A DNA stretch of 64,000 nucleotides from Bacillota bacterium (GCA_023393095.1 JAEWMT010000142.1:1-64000), one strand, 5' to 3'; shown: positions 54,007 through 63,013, numbered from the stretch's first letter. The notes: generated from the letters alone by a model not told the origin. A program made the numbers and translations.

Positions 54007-54375
54007 TCAAGTTTTCGTAATTTCACATACACTAAAACCGAGCTTCTTTTCGGAAAATTCAACAATTGCTGTCAGTGCTGCTTCTACTTCTGAAACACTT
54101 CCATTCACAATCAGTGTCCCATTAACGCGGTCAAGCGATCCTAACGAAACCCCGGAGGTTTTCATTGCAATATCACTTGCAATGATCGCGGCGTCACTTG
54201 GTGTCATCATAACAATACCAATGGCCGATCTTCCCTTTGCTTCCATTCCTGCCTTTTCATACAGGCTTGCTTCCGGATTAGCGATTACATGGGCAATCGT
54301 AATCTGTTTACCAGGTACAAATTCCTGAATTATTCTCAGTTTATCTTCTCTTGATATAAATTCCTGATTGCTCAT
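54007..54375 (-). CDS. PduU/EutS-like BMC shell protein (permuted BMC-H)
   Basis: A 122-residue circularly permuted BMC-domain protein. It begins EDKLRIIQEFVPGKQITIAH, the PduU/EutS pattern that makes a small beta-barrel over the pore, followed by the BMC core (AIGIVMMTPSDAAIIASDIA). Shell proteins form hexamers that tile the compartment. The start follows GGGAGG by 4 bp. It is the last gene of the operon, separated from the activase by a 231-bp palindrome. Confidence 0.92.
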   Translation of the reverse strand: MSNQEFISREDKLRIIQEFVPGKQITIAHVIANPEASLYEKAGMEAKGRSAIGIVMMTPSDAAIIASDIAMKTSGVSLGSLDRVNGTLIVNGSVSEVEAALTAIVEFSEKKLGFSVCEITKT

Positions 54376-54504
54376 AAAACCTCCCAAAAATTAATTATTA
54401 AAATTCACTTCCGCCTATTGCTATTATTTTAAAACAATATCAACTTCGCTTTAATAGAACAACTTTTACTCCTGAAGAAAAATTATCAACTATTAAGAAG
54501 TACA

Positions 54505-54735
54505 GGTACATTGACAATGTTAAGTTATTTGACTGCCTTTATAACTTTACTCGGTAATACTTAGCTTCCGGCCTAGAGCGATTAAGACTGGAAAACGTCC
54601 ACGGATGGACGTTTTAGGATAGAGCGGCACGGATGCCGCTTCTATCCGACAGTCTGCTTCAAGTTCTAGGTCGGAAACTTAGTATTACCGTAAAGTTATA
54701 ACAAAAGGAAAATAGCTTAACATTGTCAATGTACC
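54505..54735. repeat. 231-bp branched palindrome between shell and activase genes
   Basis: Outer arms GGTACATTGACAATGTTAAG (54505) and its complement (ending 54735) bound a structure with two further arm pairs: TATAACTTTAC/GTAAAGTTATA and CGGTAATACT/AGTATTACCG, then CCTAGA/TCTAGG. At the apex are two hairpins, ACGTCCA-CGGA-TGGACGT and GCGGCA-CGGA-TGCCGC, both with a CGGA loop. No ORF. It is a MITE-like element, a regulatory RNA, or both. Confidence 0.7.
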
Positions 54736-54753
54736 GTCCCTCGCATGAAAGCC

Positions 54754-55539
54754 TTACCCACCAATCTGGCACTCCAGTCCCGATGTTTTTGCGACTTCCA
54801 GCAATTCTTCCATATACTCGTTACTGAGGGGCTCTATCTGTGACAGAGTGTATTCTCTTCCAAGTCCTTCGTACTTATCCTGTCCCAGTCTGTGGTAAGG
54901 AAGTAAATGCAAACCCTTTACTCCAGGAAGAGATTTTGCAAACATCGCAATATCTTTTATCTCTTCCTTTGTATGGTTAAAGGTTGGTATTACCGGAATA
55001 CGAATTGTAAGATTATTGTGAATCTCGGCAATTTTCCTTGCGTTTTCAAGCATAAGTTCATTCGGTCTGCTTATAAATTCCTCATGCTTTTTGCTGTTCA
55101 TATGCTTAATATCCATCAGAATATAGTCTAAATAGGGAAGGTATCGTTTAATTACTTCAAAATCAGCAAATCCAGTGGTTTCGATTGCTGTGTTAATTCC
55201 ATTCTCTTGACATTCCTGTAATAGTGCAACTGCAAAATCAGGTTGATTTAAGGCTTCTCCACCAGATAAGGTAACTCCACCTCCGGAGCGCCTGTAATAG
55301 GTAATGTCCTTACGGATTTCACTCATAACCTCATCTACGGTAACATCTCGCCCAATAATCTTAGGCTTGCCCTGTACCATCATAGTCTGAATATCGTATT
55401 CCTGGGATTCAGGATTACAACACCATCTACAACGAAGCCTGCAGCCTTTTAGAAAAATAATAGTCCGGATTCCAGGACCGTCATGTATGGAAAAACGCTG
55501 TATGTCAAATATTCTACCTATTGTCTTGTTTCCTTCCAT
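54754..55539 (-). CDS. Glycyl-radical diol dehydratase activating enzyme (radical SAM)
   Basis: A 261-residue radical SAM activase. GCRLRCRWCC gives the CxxxCxxC cluster (Cys33, Cys37, Cys40), followed by GGGVTLSGGE near 83-92 and DIKHMNSKKHEE. It installs the glycyl radical on the dehydratase encoded just upstream, 50 bp away. There is no ferredoxin-like insert with extra cysteine clusters between residues 45 and 85, which many glycerol/choline-lyase activases have; the length is close to pyruvate formate-lyase activase. The start follows TGGAG. Confidence 0.93.
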   Translation of the reverse strand: MEGNKTIGRIFDIQRFSIHDGPGIRTIIFLKGCRLRCRWCCNPESQEYDIQTMMVQGKPKIIGRDVTVDEVMSEIRKDITYYRRSGGGVTLSGGEALNQPDFAVALLQECQENGINTAIETTGFADFEVIKRYLPYLDYILMDIKHMNSKKHEEFISRPNELMLENARKIAEIHNNLTIRIPVIPTFNHTKEEIKDIAMFAKSLPGVKGLHLLPYHRLGQDKYEGLGREYTLSQIEPLSNEYMEELLEVAKTSGLECQIGG

Positions 55540-55589
55540 AATTTACTCCATTCCAATTTACGCTTACGACTATGCTACTGTTTTACCTC

Positions 55590-58112
55590 TTATTGCTGTT
55601 CTGTTCTAGCAATAATATCATCCTGAAGAGATCTGGAGAGTGAGGTAAATAAAGCACTATAGCCTGCCACACGTACAACTAGGGTTTTATAATTCTCAGG
55701 ATGCTGTTGAGCATCGAGTAATGTCTCACGACTGACAACATTAAACTGCATATGGCTGCCCTTCTGATCGAAATATGAACGGATCAGTGCGACAAAATTT
55801 TCAAGACCTTTAACACCGCTTAATGCAGATGGATGGAATTTCATGTTGAACAGCGTTCCGTTGGAAGCTATATAATGATCCAATTTAGCTACGGAGTTCG
55901 CAGCTGCCGTTGGTCCATTAATATCTCTGCCTGATGCGGGTGATACACCGTCTGCAACCGGTTTTCCTGCCAGCCTTCCGTCCGGTGTTGCACCGGTCTG
56001 AGCTCCTAGCGGTACATTAGCAGATACCGGGTACAAACCTGCCTGATACTGTCCGCCACGAGGATTTCTGAAGGTCTCTAACGGTTTTGTATAGGTATAG
56101 GCAACATCCCTTGCAAATAAATCTACTTCTCTGATATCATTACCGAACTTCGGAAGTGAATCTATCATTTCTAACAAATCATCATATTTCTTCTTATCCT
56201 GATCGGATACTCCGCCTTTTAAAGCTTCCATATATATAGCGGCAACCTGCTCTTCTGTTACCTTATGTCCTGCATTATAAAAGTTGCGAACGATTTCTTT
56301 GGTTACTTCCTCGGCTATGGAAGGATCAATGCCCTGTCCGTAATTCATTTCCAATGCCTTCTTATATTCACTGATCGTAACCTTCTTCTCTTCATATACC
56401 AACTTTTTAACCGCATAAAGCGCATCCGTCATATTAGCAATACCAAAGCCTTGAGGACCGGTGAAGTTATAGATTGCTCCGCCTTCCTGTACACTCTTTC
56501 CTCTGCCGATACAGTCATCCACCATACAGGACTCATAAGGTAGAGGACAACGCTCTGCATGAGCTACATCAATGGCATTATCTGCATTCACCAAAAGTCC
56601 AATCAGATAATTCATTTGCTTTTTATAAGCATCATAGAAATCTTCAAAAGTAGTAAAGTTCTCGACATCTCCGGTCTGTAAACCAACGCGTACACCCTTG
56701 TCCATACCGTTACTAAACACCAACTCCAAAGGTCTGCACATATTGAAGAATGCCGCATCATGCCATCCGTCCGTCTTACCTGCCTTCTGAGGCTCAACAC
56801 ATCCAATAATGTTATAATCACGGGCATCTTCCAGTGTCAGTCCTCTGCTTTGAAGAGATGGTATGATAACCTCGTCGTTATAATAAGCCGGAAGTCCGAT
56901 TCCTGTTCTTGTAAGCTTTGCAGCCTTGATTAAGAATTCATGAGGTGATCCGTTCCATACACGTACTGACATGGAAGGCTGGGGCAGTCTGACATGCATA
57001 GAAGCTTCCAGAGACATATAGGATAAGTCATTCGTTGCATCAACGCCGTACTTATCCTGTCCGCCTGCAATCAGGTTCTGGAACAGGCTGTAGCCTGCAA
57101 AGCCTTCTGCGGAAGCAGCGTCTCTTACTTTATTCAAATCATTTAATTTAACCCAGATACAATCCATTAATTCCTGAGCAAATTCACGGGTAATCATATT
57201 GCTGTCAATATCCTTTTTGTAGTAAGGATACATATACTGATCGAAACGTCCGGGAGAAATGGAATGACCACTTGATTCCACCTGTAAAAGCATCTGTACA
57301 AACCAGAAGGACTGACACGCCTCATAGAAGGTGTCTGCACCTTTTTCAGGTACCTTTGCACAGATATCGGCAATTTTCTGAAGTTCCTCCTTACGTGCCG
57401 GATTGCTACAGTTCTTTGCTTCCTCACGAGCCAAATCAGCATATCTGTGAGCATATTCAATGACTGCCTTACAGCTGATAATAACAGCCTCCAAGAATGC
57501 CTTACGCTTTACATAATCACCATCAGAAACCTGAAGCTTATCCAACGCAGCCTGAGTCTCGGTAATAATACCTTCATATCCAATCGCCAGTACCTTATCA
57601 TATTGCACTGTAACATGCCCAATACCGTTGTAAAAGTAATTACCGGGAGTAAAAATATTGTGGTCTATCGCAGTCTTTGCTTCCTCAGCCATATAAGTGG
57701 TTGCCAGCTCGCTTGTTGTCTTACCCTTCCAGTATTTATAAACCTCATGAAGTGTTTTCTTTGTTTCGTCTGAAATATAGAACGGATCCGCACTTCTAGT
57801 TGCTAAGGTATCAAACTCATTTTCCAGCCAGTCAAAGGAGAACTCAGGAAACACTTGACATCCGCGTGGTGCTTTCGACGCACTGCCTACTATCAATTCC
57901 TCTTCTCTGATTATAATGGGTATATTCTCAAGAATATGCTGAAATGCCTTGGCACGACGAAGGATAATCGGTAAATCCTCTGTCTGCTGATAGCTTTGTG
58001 TAAGTAAGACAGCGCGATCTGCTTCAATCTCAGGCATCTTTTCATACAGACGTTCAATTAATCTTGCTATTCTTGGGCTTTTCTGAATTTCTTCTTCATT
58101 GTGTCTTTCCAT
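55590..58112 (-). CDS. Glycyl-radical propanediol dehydratase (B12-independent diol dehydratase)
   Basis: An 840-residue glycyl radical enzyme. The catalytic Cys438-x-Glu440 lies in NIIGCVEPQ; the radical site is Gly817 in RVAGYSALF near the C-terminus. Together with the rhamnose genes and BMC shell genes, this fits 1,2-propanediol dehydratase, which makes propionaldehyde without cobalamin. Choline trimethylamine-lyase shares the motifs and cannot be fully excluded, but no ethanolamine or choline gene is nearby. The start follows AAAGGAGAGG. The activase is next downstream. Confidence 0.93.
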   Translation of the reverse strand: MERHNEEEIQKSPRIARLIERLYEKMPEIEADRAVLLTQSYQQTEDLPIILRRAKAFQHILENIPIIIREEELIVGSASKAPRGCQVFPEFSFDWLENEFDTLATRSADPFYISDETKKTLHEVYKYWKGKTTSELATTYMAEEAKTAIDHNIFTPGNYFYNGIGHVTVQYDKVLAIGYEGIITETQAALDKLQVSDGDYVKRKAFLEAVIISCKAVIEYAHRYADLAREEAKNCSNPARKEELQKIADICAKVPEKGADTFYEACQSFWFVQMLLQVESSGHSISPGRFDQYMYPYYKKDIDSNMITREFAQELMDCIWVKLNDLNKVRDAASAEGFAGYSLFQNLIAGGQDKYGVDATNDLSYMSLEASMHVRLPQPSMSVRVWNGSPHEFLIKAAKLTRTGIGLPAYYNDEVIIPSLQSRGLTLEDARDYNIIGCVEPQKAGKTDGWHDAAFFNMCRPLELVFSNGMDKGVRVGLQTGDVENFTTFEDFYDAYKKQMNYLIGLLVNADNAIDVAHAERCPLPYESCMVDDCIGRGKSVQEGGAIYNFTGPQGFGIANMTDALYAVKKLVYEEKKVTISEYKKALEMNYGQGIDPSIAEEVTKEIVRNFYNAGHKVTEEQVAAIYMEALKGGVSDQDKKKYDDLLEMIDSLPKFGNDIREVDLFARDVAYTYTKPLETFRNPRGGQYQAGLYPVSANVPLGAQTGATPDGRLAGKPVADGVSPASGRDINGPTAAANSVAKLDHYIASNGTLFNMKFHPSALSGVKGLENFVALIRSYFDQKGSHMQFNVVSRETLLDAQQHPENYKTLVVRVAGYSALFTSLSRSLQDDIIARTEQQ

Positions 58113-58149
58113 TGCTACCTCTCCTTTACACTAGTAGAAAATAAGTTGA

Positions 58150-58932
58150 TTAGCCTACCTTTACTTGTTGTGTCTTATAGTAACTCTCTATGTTATATGA
58201 ATGAAATATATTTTTCCACTTCTGATCCGGTTCAATATCCGTTACCATTACATTGATATCGGAAATATCTCCGAATTTGGCAAATGAAATCTTATCAAGC
58301 TTCGAATTATCTACAGCTAAAATTTTCAAATTAGCACTTTGAAGCATTAATTTCTTGGTCTGGGCTTCCATCTCATTGGAGTCGGTAAATCCATAATCAA
58401 TATCCACACCCTTACAGGATATGATTGCTTTATCCACATGGAAGGAACTAATCATCTTCTCTGCCTGAAGTCCTACGAGGGAAAGGGCTCCCTCCTTCAT
58501 TACACCACCGGTCGATAATACCTTCCAGCCGACAACATCGGAAAGTTCTAATAATATTTCAATCGAATTCGTTATCAGGGTTAGATTTTTCTTATTTTTC
58601 AAGCTCTTGGCTATATAAAGTGCCGTTGAACTTGAATCTAGCATGATATGATCACCATCTTCTATCATGGTATTGACCAGTTCTGCAATATCCTGTTTAT
58701 TTGTAACATTTGCTTTTTTTCTTACAGTATAGGGCAGATCTACATTAAGGCTTTCATTAATAATAGCGCCACCATAGGTTTTTTTTGCGAAACCATCCTT
58801 TTCAAGCTTCTCAAGATCACGTCTGATCGTTTCTTCGGTTACATTGAATTCTTTACTTAGATCAGATACTACTACTCGGCTCTCCTTTTGGAGGATGGTC
58901 AATATAATATTTCTTCTTTCAATCGCAAGCAT
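58150..58932 (-). CDS. DeoR family transcriptional regulator
   Basis: About 260 residues. N-terminal DeoR helix-turn-helix (RRNIILTILQKESRVVVSDL, then VTEETIRRDLEKLEKDGFAK) and a C-terminal sugar-phosphate sensor domain (DHIMLDSSSTALYIAKSL, VDKAIISCKGVD). It probably senses a phosphorylated intermediate such as rhamnulose- or fuculose-1-phosphate and controls the BMC operon; ligand is inferred. The ATG at 58932 has AGGAG 5 bp upstream and is preferred over a GTG 6 bp earlier. Confidence 0.9.
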   Translation of the reverse strand: MLAIERRNIILTILQKESRVVVSDLSKEFNVTEETIRRDLEKLEKDGFAKKTYGGAIINESLNVDLPYTVRKKANVTNKQDIAELVNTMIEDGDHIMLDSSSTALYIAKSLKNKKNLTLITNSIEILLELSDVVGWKVLSTGGVMKEGALSLVGLQAEKMISSFHVDKAIISCKGVDIDYGFTDSNEMEAQTKKLMLQSANLKILAVDNSKLDKISFAKFGDISDINVMVTDIEPDQKWKNIFHSYNIESYYKTQQVKVG

Positions 58933-59006
58933 ACTCACTCCTACTTTCCATAGGTAATTTTTTTATTGATATAAATGATTTCTTCCATTATATCAACTTA
59001 CATTCA

Positions 59007-59555
59007 TTATAAAATACTTTTGCAAAGTTTACCATCCGGATTAGCAATTATTGAGTAATCTAATAGCGTTGCCCTATCACCTACTGCTGATTTTGCTTTA
59101 TTAATTGCTGCTTCAACCGCTGCTACCTCTCCGGTCAGCAACATATATGATTTTCCACACATTCCTTTTGCAATTCGAAGCTCAATCAGTTCAACCTGAG
59201 AAGTTTTTGCTGCTTCATCCGCTGCTACGATAATGGAGGCTGCTGAGAAGGTTTCCAAAATTCCAAGCGCGTTTATTTTTTCAATCTGTGTTGTTCCATA
59301 AATCGCTGGAAATATTGATTCATGGGGATTACCTAGAATAAAGCTGTCAATCAGCTCTGAACTAAATCTTGTCTTTACCGTTTCTACTGAGGCATTAACT
59401 GCACTGAGTTCGCCGCTAAGTATTACAATATATTTTCCAGGACAAACTGTCTGGGCTTCAATGATATCAACCTCTGCTGCTTTGAGCATGGCATCCGCTG
59501 CAACCATCCCTTTTGAAACTGTTTTATATTCCACCATACCAATTGCTTTACTCAT
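59007..59555 (-). CDS. PduT-like BMC-T shell protein (tandem BMC domains)
   Basis: A 182-residue protein with two BMC domains (about 3-90 and 97-180), which forms trimers. Cys38 in TVCPGKY matches the position of the PduT cysteine that holds a [4Fe-4S] cluster in the trimer pore, suggesting electron transfer across the shell. It lies 45 bp after the PduS-like gene, its expected redox partner. The start follows GAGGATG. Confidence 0.93.
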   Translation of the reverse strand: MSKAIGMVEYKTVSKGMVAADAMLKAAEVDIIEAQTVCPGKYIVILSGELSAVNASVETVKTRFSSELIDSFILGNPHESIFPAIYGTTQIEKINALGILETFSAASIIVAADEAAKTSQVELIELRIAKGMCGKSYMLLTGEVAAVEAAINKAKSAVGDRATLLDYSIIANPDGKLCKSIL

Positions 59556-59600
59556 ACCTCAATACATCCTCTCGTAAACAGCTGAATAATTTTTAATTTG

Positions 59601-60932
59601 TTAAATAACATCTATGATAACAAAGTTCTCATTCACTTCTCGTACCTTACCTGATACTCCTGTATGAACCGGAAGTGATAATTTAGAGTCTTCTGCAACA
59701 GCAATTACCTGATCTTTTTGTACCATATCATCCTTCTTTACCACAGCAACTGCTTTTGTACCAATGTGTTGGCTTAAATTGATCTTTACTACATTGGGTA
59801 TCACTGCAGCTTCGGTAATGGGTGCATCCACATTATATTCACTCAGATGAAGTCTTGCAATCAGACGCTCCATCGGAACTGCTCTGTACTCTCTCATTGA
59901 GTCAACTTCTTTTAAAGGAATTCCCTTAGGAATTGCAATTCCTTTACTTTTTAGATTATTCTTATATTCTGTGATTAATGTTCTGGGTGATAATGATTGC
60001 GGACAGGAATATAACTCGCATAATCCGCAGGATACGCAAAACATTGTATTAATGAATGGCTCTACATCTCTGGTTACACCGCTAGTTGAATATCTCATGA
60101 ACATATGTGGTGTTATTGGCTGTCCCAATAAATATCTTGGACATAAATCCGTACACATTTGACATTGACAGCAAGATGCCATCGCTCTCTTCATATCAAT
60201 TGAAGTGTTTATCTGCTTATTCTTAACTACCGTATGGTTATCTGGAAGAACAAGAATTGCGTTGGTCGTCTTGGTTACCGTATCATATGAGTTAACCAAT
60301 CTGCCCGTCATTGGACCTCCCATGATATAAGCAGGAGCTTTGATTTTAGAACCTCCGGCAAGAGCCACCACTTCCTCCACAGACATTCCAAGCGGTACTT
60401 CCACCGTCACTGGGTTCTTCACTTCACCGGTTATACTAAGACGCTTCGTTGAAACCGGCTTACCATATTTTACAGCATTATAAATATTCCAGATTGTTTC
60501 TACGTTAAATACTGCTATTCCTATCTCGATCGGAATACCACCGGGTGGAACGACTTTACCCGTTGTCTCATAAATTAGCACAACTTCATCGCCCATCGGA
60601 TAGACTTCCGGTAAAAGCTTTATTTTAAGCTTTGGAAATGAGGCAAGATTTGATTCGATTGCCTCCACTGTTTTTGTATAGGCCTTCTTAACACCGATAA
60701 ATACATTCTCTGCTTCCAAAGTATCTGCAACAAGTGTTAAAGCTTCCATAATTTCATATGCATGCTGACTAAGCAGCTGTCTATGGACTTGAAGCAATGG
60801 CTCACATTCTGCACAATTCAATATAATAGTGTCTGCTTTTTTATCAAGTTTCGCGTAGGTAGGAAATCCCGCGCCACCTGCACCTGCAACTCCATTATCC
60901 TTGATAATTTTAATCAATTCCTTAATATCCAT
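59601..60932 (-). CDS. PduS-like RnfC-family electron-transfer protein
   Basis: A 443-residue flavoprotein/iron-sulfur protein of the RnfC/NuoF type. An NADH/FMN-binding start (AGAGGAGFPTYAKLDKK), a SLBB domain near residue 170, two [4Fe-4S] sites CQCQMCTDLCP and CVSCGLCELYSCP (about 255-310), and a C-terminal biotinyl-like barrel. In Pdu compartments PduS regenerates cofactor redox states, and with PduT may pass electrons through the shell. B12 recycling is not needed here, since the dehydratase is glycyl-radical. The start follows AAGAAGG. Confidence 0.9.
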   Translation of the reverse strand: MDIKELIKIIKDNGVAGAGGAGFPTYAKLDKKADTIILNCAECEPLLQVHRQLLSQHAYEIMEALTLVADTLEAENVFIGVKKAYTKTVEAIESNLASFPKLKIKLLPEVYPMGDEVVLIYETTGKVVPPGGIPIEIGIAVFNVETIWNIYNAVKYGKPVSTKRLSITGEVKNPVTVEVPLGMSVEEVVALAGGSKIKAPAYIMGGPMTGRLVNSYDTVTKTTNAILVLPDNHTVVKNKQINTSIDMKRAMASCCQCQMCTDLCPRYLLGQPITPHMFMRYSTSGVTRDVEPFINTMFCVSCGLCELYSCPQSLSPRTLITEYKNNLKSKGIAIPKGIPLKEVDSMREYRAVPMERLIARLHLSEYNVDAPITEAAVIPNVVKINLSQHIGTKAVAVVKKDDMVQKDQVIAVAEDSKLSLPVHTGVSGKVREVNENFVIIDVI

Positions 60933-60982
60933 AATTACCTTCTTCCGATATTTTAAGGTTAGTCATCCTTTATACACTATAT

Positions 60983-61058
60983 AAAAGTCATCAAAATGAC
61001 TTTTCCCAAGTGAATTATATAAGTAATCTGCCATGCTGATTACTTATATAATTCACTT
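60983..61058. other. Two strong intercistronic inverted repeats between eutN-like and pduS-like genes
   Basis: AAAAGTCAT/ATGACTTTT (60983-61004) is a perfect 9-bp hairpin with a CAAA loop. Next to it, 61008-61028 and 61038-61058 are perfectly complementary over 21 bp around a 9-nt centre. No gene occupies 60933-61164. Possible roles are mRNA processing, protein binding or a second promoter. Confidence 0.8.
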
Positions 61059-61164
61059 TTGAATTCGTGCTAAAATTCTTCACTGAAAGTATTCTTTACT
61101 TCTTATCAAAGTAATTTTACATTCAGTTTTTGAAGTTTTTATACATGTAATTACAAAAGTGATT

Positions 61165-61431
61165 TTATTTATCTAACTCGGTTATATTATCTACAATACC
61201 TACAATTGCTGCATCCACAGGTGCAGTCTCCATATTACAGCCGATTCTGGCTGCACTGCCGGTTGCAACTAGCACTGTTTCTCCAATACCAGCACCAACA
61301 TTATCAATTGCAATAAATTTCTGACCCTGCTGCATATTATCAATCGGCAGCACAATCAAGAATTTACTTCCTACAAGTTTATCATTCTTTCTTGTTGCGA
61401 CTACTGTTCCGACTACTTTCCCTACAATCAT
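61165..61431 (-). CDS. EutN/CcmL-like BMC-P vertex protein
   Basis: An 88-residue pentameric vertex protein. It starts MIVGKVVGTVVATRKNDKLV and has the conserved AIDNVGAGIGETVLVATGSAAR stretch of EutN/PduN proteins, which cap the 5-fold vertices of the shell. The ATG at 61431 has GGAGG 5 bp upstream and is preferred over a GTG at 61443. It is downstream of the pduL-like gene by about 48 bp. Confidence 0.93.
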   Translation of the reverse strand: MIVGKVVGTVVATRKNDKLVGSKFLIVLPIDNMQQGQKFIAIDNVGAGIGETVLVATGSAARIGCNMETAPVDAAIVGIVDNITELDK

Positions 61432-61479
61432 ATTTACCTCCACTTCGACACGGGTGCCGTCTCAATTAATACACTACTC

Positions 61480-62148
61480 TTACTTCTTAATGATTTTTAT
61501 TGTATCACCTGTTTTAATATTCGCAGCGTTTGCCTCATCCGTGTCAATATGCATCTCTAACGTGTAGCTTTCATCCACTCTGATTGTTACATGATTGAAA
61601 ACAATTCCCCTGTCGTTTTCTGTTTTTACAGATACAACATCACCGTTTTTAACTCCTGCTGCCTGTGCATCCTTCGGTGCCATATGAATATGTCTTTTTG
61701 CAATGATACAGCCCTCTTTCAGATATATAACTCCTTTGGGACCAACCAAAGCAATAGGTGCTGAATTCTTGATATCTCCCGATTCTCTAATCGGTGCCTT
61801 AACTCCTAATTTAATTGAATCAGTTGCTGATATTTCAACCTGTGATGCTTTACGTACAGGTCCTAAAATTCTTACATTTTCAATGGCTCTTAATTTCAAG
61901 CCAACGATTGTTACACATTCTTCAGCGGCAAACTGTCCGCCCATTAACTCTTTTTTCTTCCTAATCTGATAACCCTTACCAAACAGTGTCTCAACATCTT
62001 CCTGGGTCAAGTGAACATGTCTTGCAGATACGCCTAGAGGTACTGAATAACCATCTGTATCAGTGCTTACCTCAGATGTCTTTGTATTCGTTTGTTTTAT
62101 GGCTTCCATTACTAATTTCGTAACAAGCTCTACTGTCTTTTCTTCCAA
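61480..62148 (-). CDS. pduL: PduL-like phosphate propanoyltransferase
   Basis: About 222 residues. Zinc-binding motifs GVSARHVHLT (near 50) and CIIAKRHIHMAP (near 145) are typical of PduL, which turns propionyl-CoA and phosphate into propionyl phosphate and CoA. The first ~18 residues are an amphipathic helix followed by a Thr/Ser linker, as in BMC encapsulation peptides. A TTG start at 62148 with AAGGTGG 5 bp upstream is preferred over a GTG at 62157. Confidence 0.92.
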   Translation of the reverse strand: MEEKTVELVTKLVMEAIKQTNTKTSEVSTDTDGYSVPLGVSARHVHLTQEDVETLFGKGYQIRKKKELMGGQFAAEECVTIVGLKLRAIENVRILGPVRKASQVEISATDSIKLGVKAPIRESGDIKNSAPIALVGPKGVIYLKEGCIIAKRHIHMAPKDAQAAGVKNGDVVSVKTENDRGIVFNHVTIRVDESYTLEMHIDTDEANAANIKTGDTIKIIKK

Positions 62149-62181
62149 GATATCCACCTTCTCTTTTCGGGTTTATATAGG

Positions 62182-62216
62182 TGTGATTAGGTGCAGCATA
62201 TGCTGCACCAATCACA
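62182..62216. other. Intercistronic hairpin between the extended shell gene and pduL
   Basis: TGTGATT-GGTGCAGCA on one arm pairs with TGCTGCACC-AATCACA on the other, with a single bulged base and a 2-nt centre. No U-run. It probably affects mRNA stability or separates shell and enzyme messages. Confidence 0.65.
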
Positions 62217-62235
62217 TATTGTTTGTCGAGTCTGA

Positions 62236-62691
62236 TTACTTTGTTACCGGAAGAATTTTCTCAACATCTGTATGAGGTCTAGGAATTACATGGGTAGCCA
62301 CTAATTCACCAAGTTTTGCTGCGGAGCTTGCGCCGGATTCAACTGCTGCCTTTACTGCACCTACATCTCCTCTTACCATAATGCTTACAAGTCCGGAACC
62401 AATTTTCTCTGTTCCTACTAAAGTTACGTTTGCTGCCTTTAACATTGCATCTGCTGCTTCAATCGCTGCTACTAAACCTCTGGTTTCTACCATTCCTAAT
62501 GCTTCCTGTGTCATGATTTTATCCTCCTTAGATACTGATTTGACTGTTTCTGATTTTTTGTTTTCAGTTACTTCTTTCACTGCTTCTTTATTTGATTCTT
62601 TCATTGTTACCTTAGCTGTTTCTTTTTTTGTTTCTTTTGATGGTTCTCCTGTTAATCCTTTTCCGGTAGGCTGTTTCTTATTATCTGCCAT
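62236..62691 (-). CDS. BMC-H shell protein with charged N-terminal extension
   Basis: About 151 residues. A 59-residue Lys/Glu/Thr-rich, probably disordered extension precedes a normal BMC-H domain starting [20 protein letters not shown]. That domain is close to the neighbouring shell protein at 63014-63289. A perfect ribosome site, TAAGGAGGAT, is encoded in the extension 8 bp before the Met of the BMC domain, so a 92-residue short form may also be made. The start at 62691 is 1 bp after the previous stop, with GGTGGTGA upstream. Confidence 0.9.
   Translation of the reverse strand: MADNKKQPTGKGLTGEPSKETKKETAKVTMKESNKEAVKEVTENKKSETVKSVSKEDKIMTQEALGMVETRGLVAAIEAADAMLKAANVTLVGTEKIGSGLVSIMVRGDVGAVKAAVESGASSAAKLGELVATHVIPRPHTDVEKILPVTK
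62514..62530 (-). promoter_or_regulatory. Internal ribosome binding site and start in the extended shell gene
   Basis: TAAGGAGGAT (62521-62530) lies 8 bp before an in-frame ATG (62514) at the exact boundary between extension and BMC domain. It matches the spacing and sequence of the normal site before the paralogue. Confidence 0.7.
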
Positions 62692-62692
62692 G

Positions 62693-62980
62693 TTATTCAC
62701 CACCTGTTAGTCTGGATGCGCTGATGCCAACCATCTTTCTGGTTTCTTCATGGGGATTTGGAATTACTGCATGAACACAAGGCTTCATAGCCTTACTTGC
62801 TGCCACTTCAATTGCTTCCGTTACTGCAGCAACATCACCCTGTATAATCAGTGTTACAAGGCGACCGCCCATTTTTCTTTCCCATGTTACAAATTCTACA
62901 TCAGCTGTTTTGCACATCATATCAAGTGCATCAACCGCTGCTGTTACACTTGGTATCTCAATAAATCCATAAGCTTTCAT
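62693..62980 (-). CDS. BMC-H shell protein
   Basis: A 95-residue single BMC-domain protein ([20 protein letters not shown], then [20 protein letters not shown]). It diverges more from the others and lacks their GSG pore loop, having GGR near residue 40, which may change pore selectivity. Its start (62980 or 62992) is unsure: GAAAGG is 1 bp before the first ATG and 13 bp before the second. Confidence 0.88.
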   Translation of the reverse strand: MKAYGFIEIPSVTAAVDALDMMCKTADVEFVTWERKMGGRLVTLIIQGDVAAVTEAIEVAASKAMKPCVHAVIPNPHEETRKMVGISASRLTGGE

Positions 62981-63013
62981 GCTAAAGCCCATACCTTTCG
63001 ATTACTGTATCAA

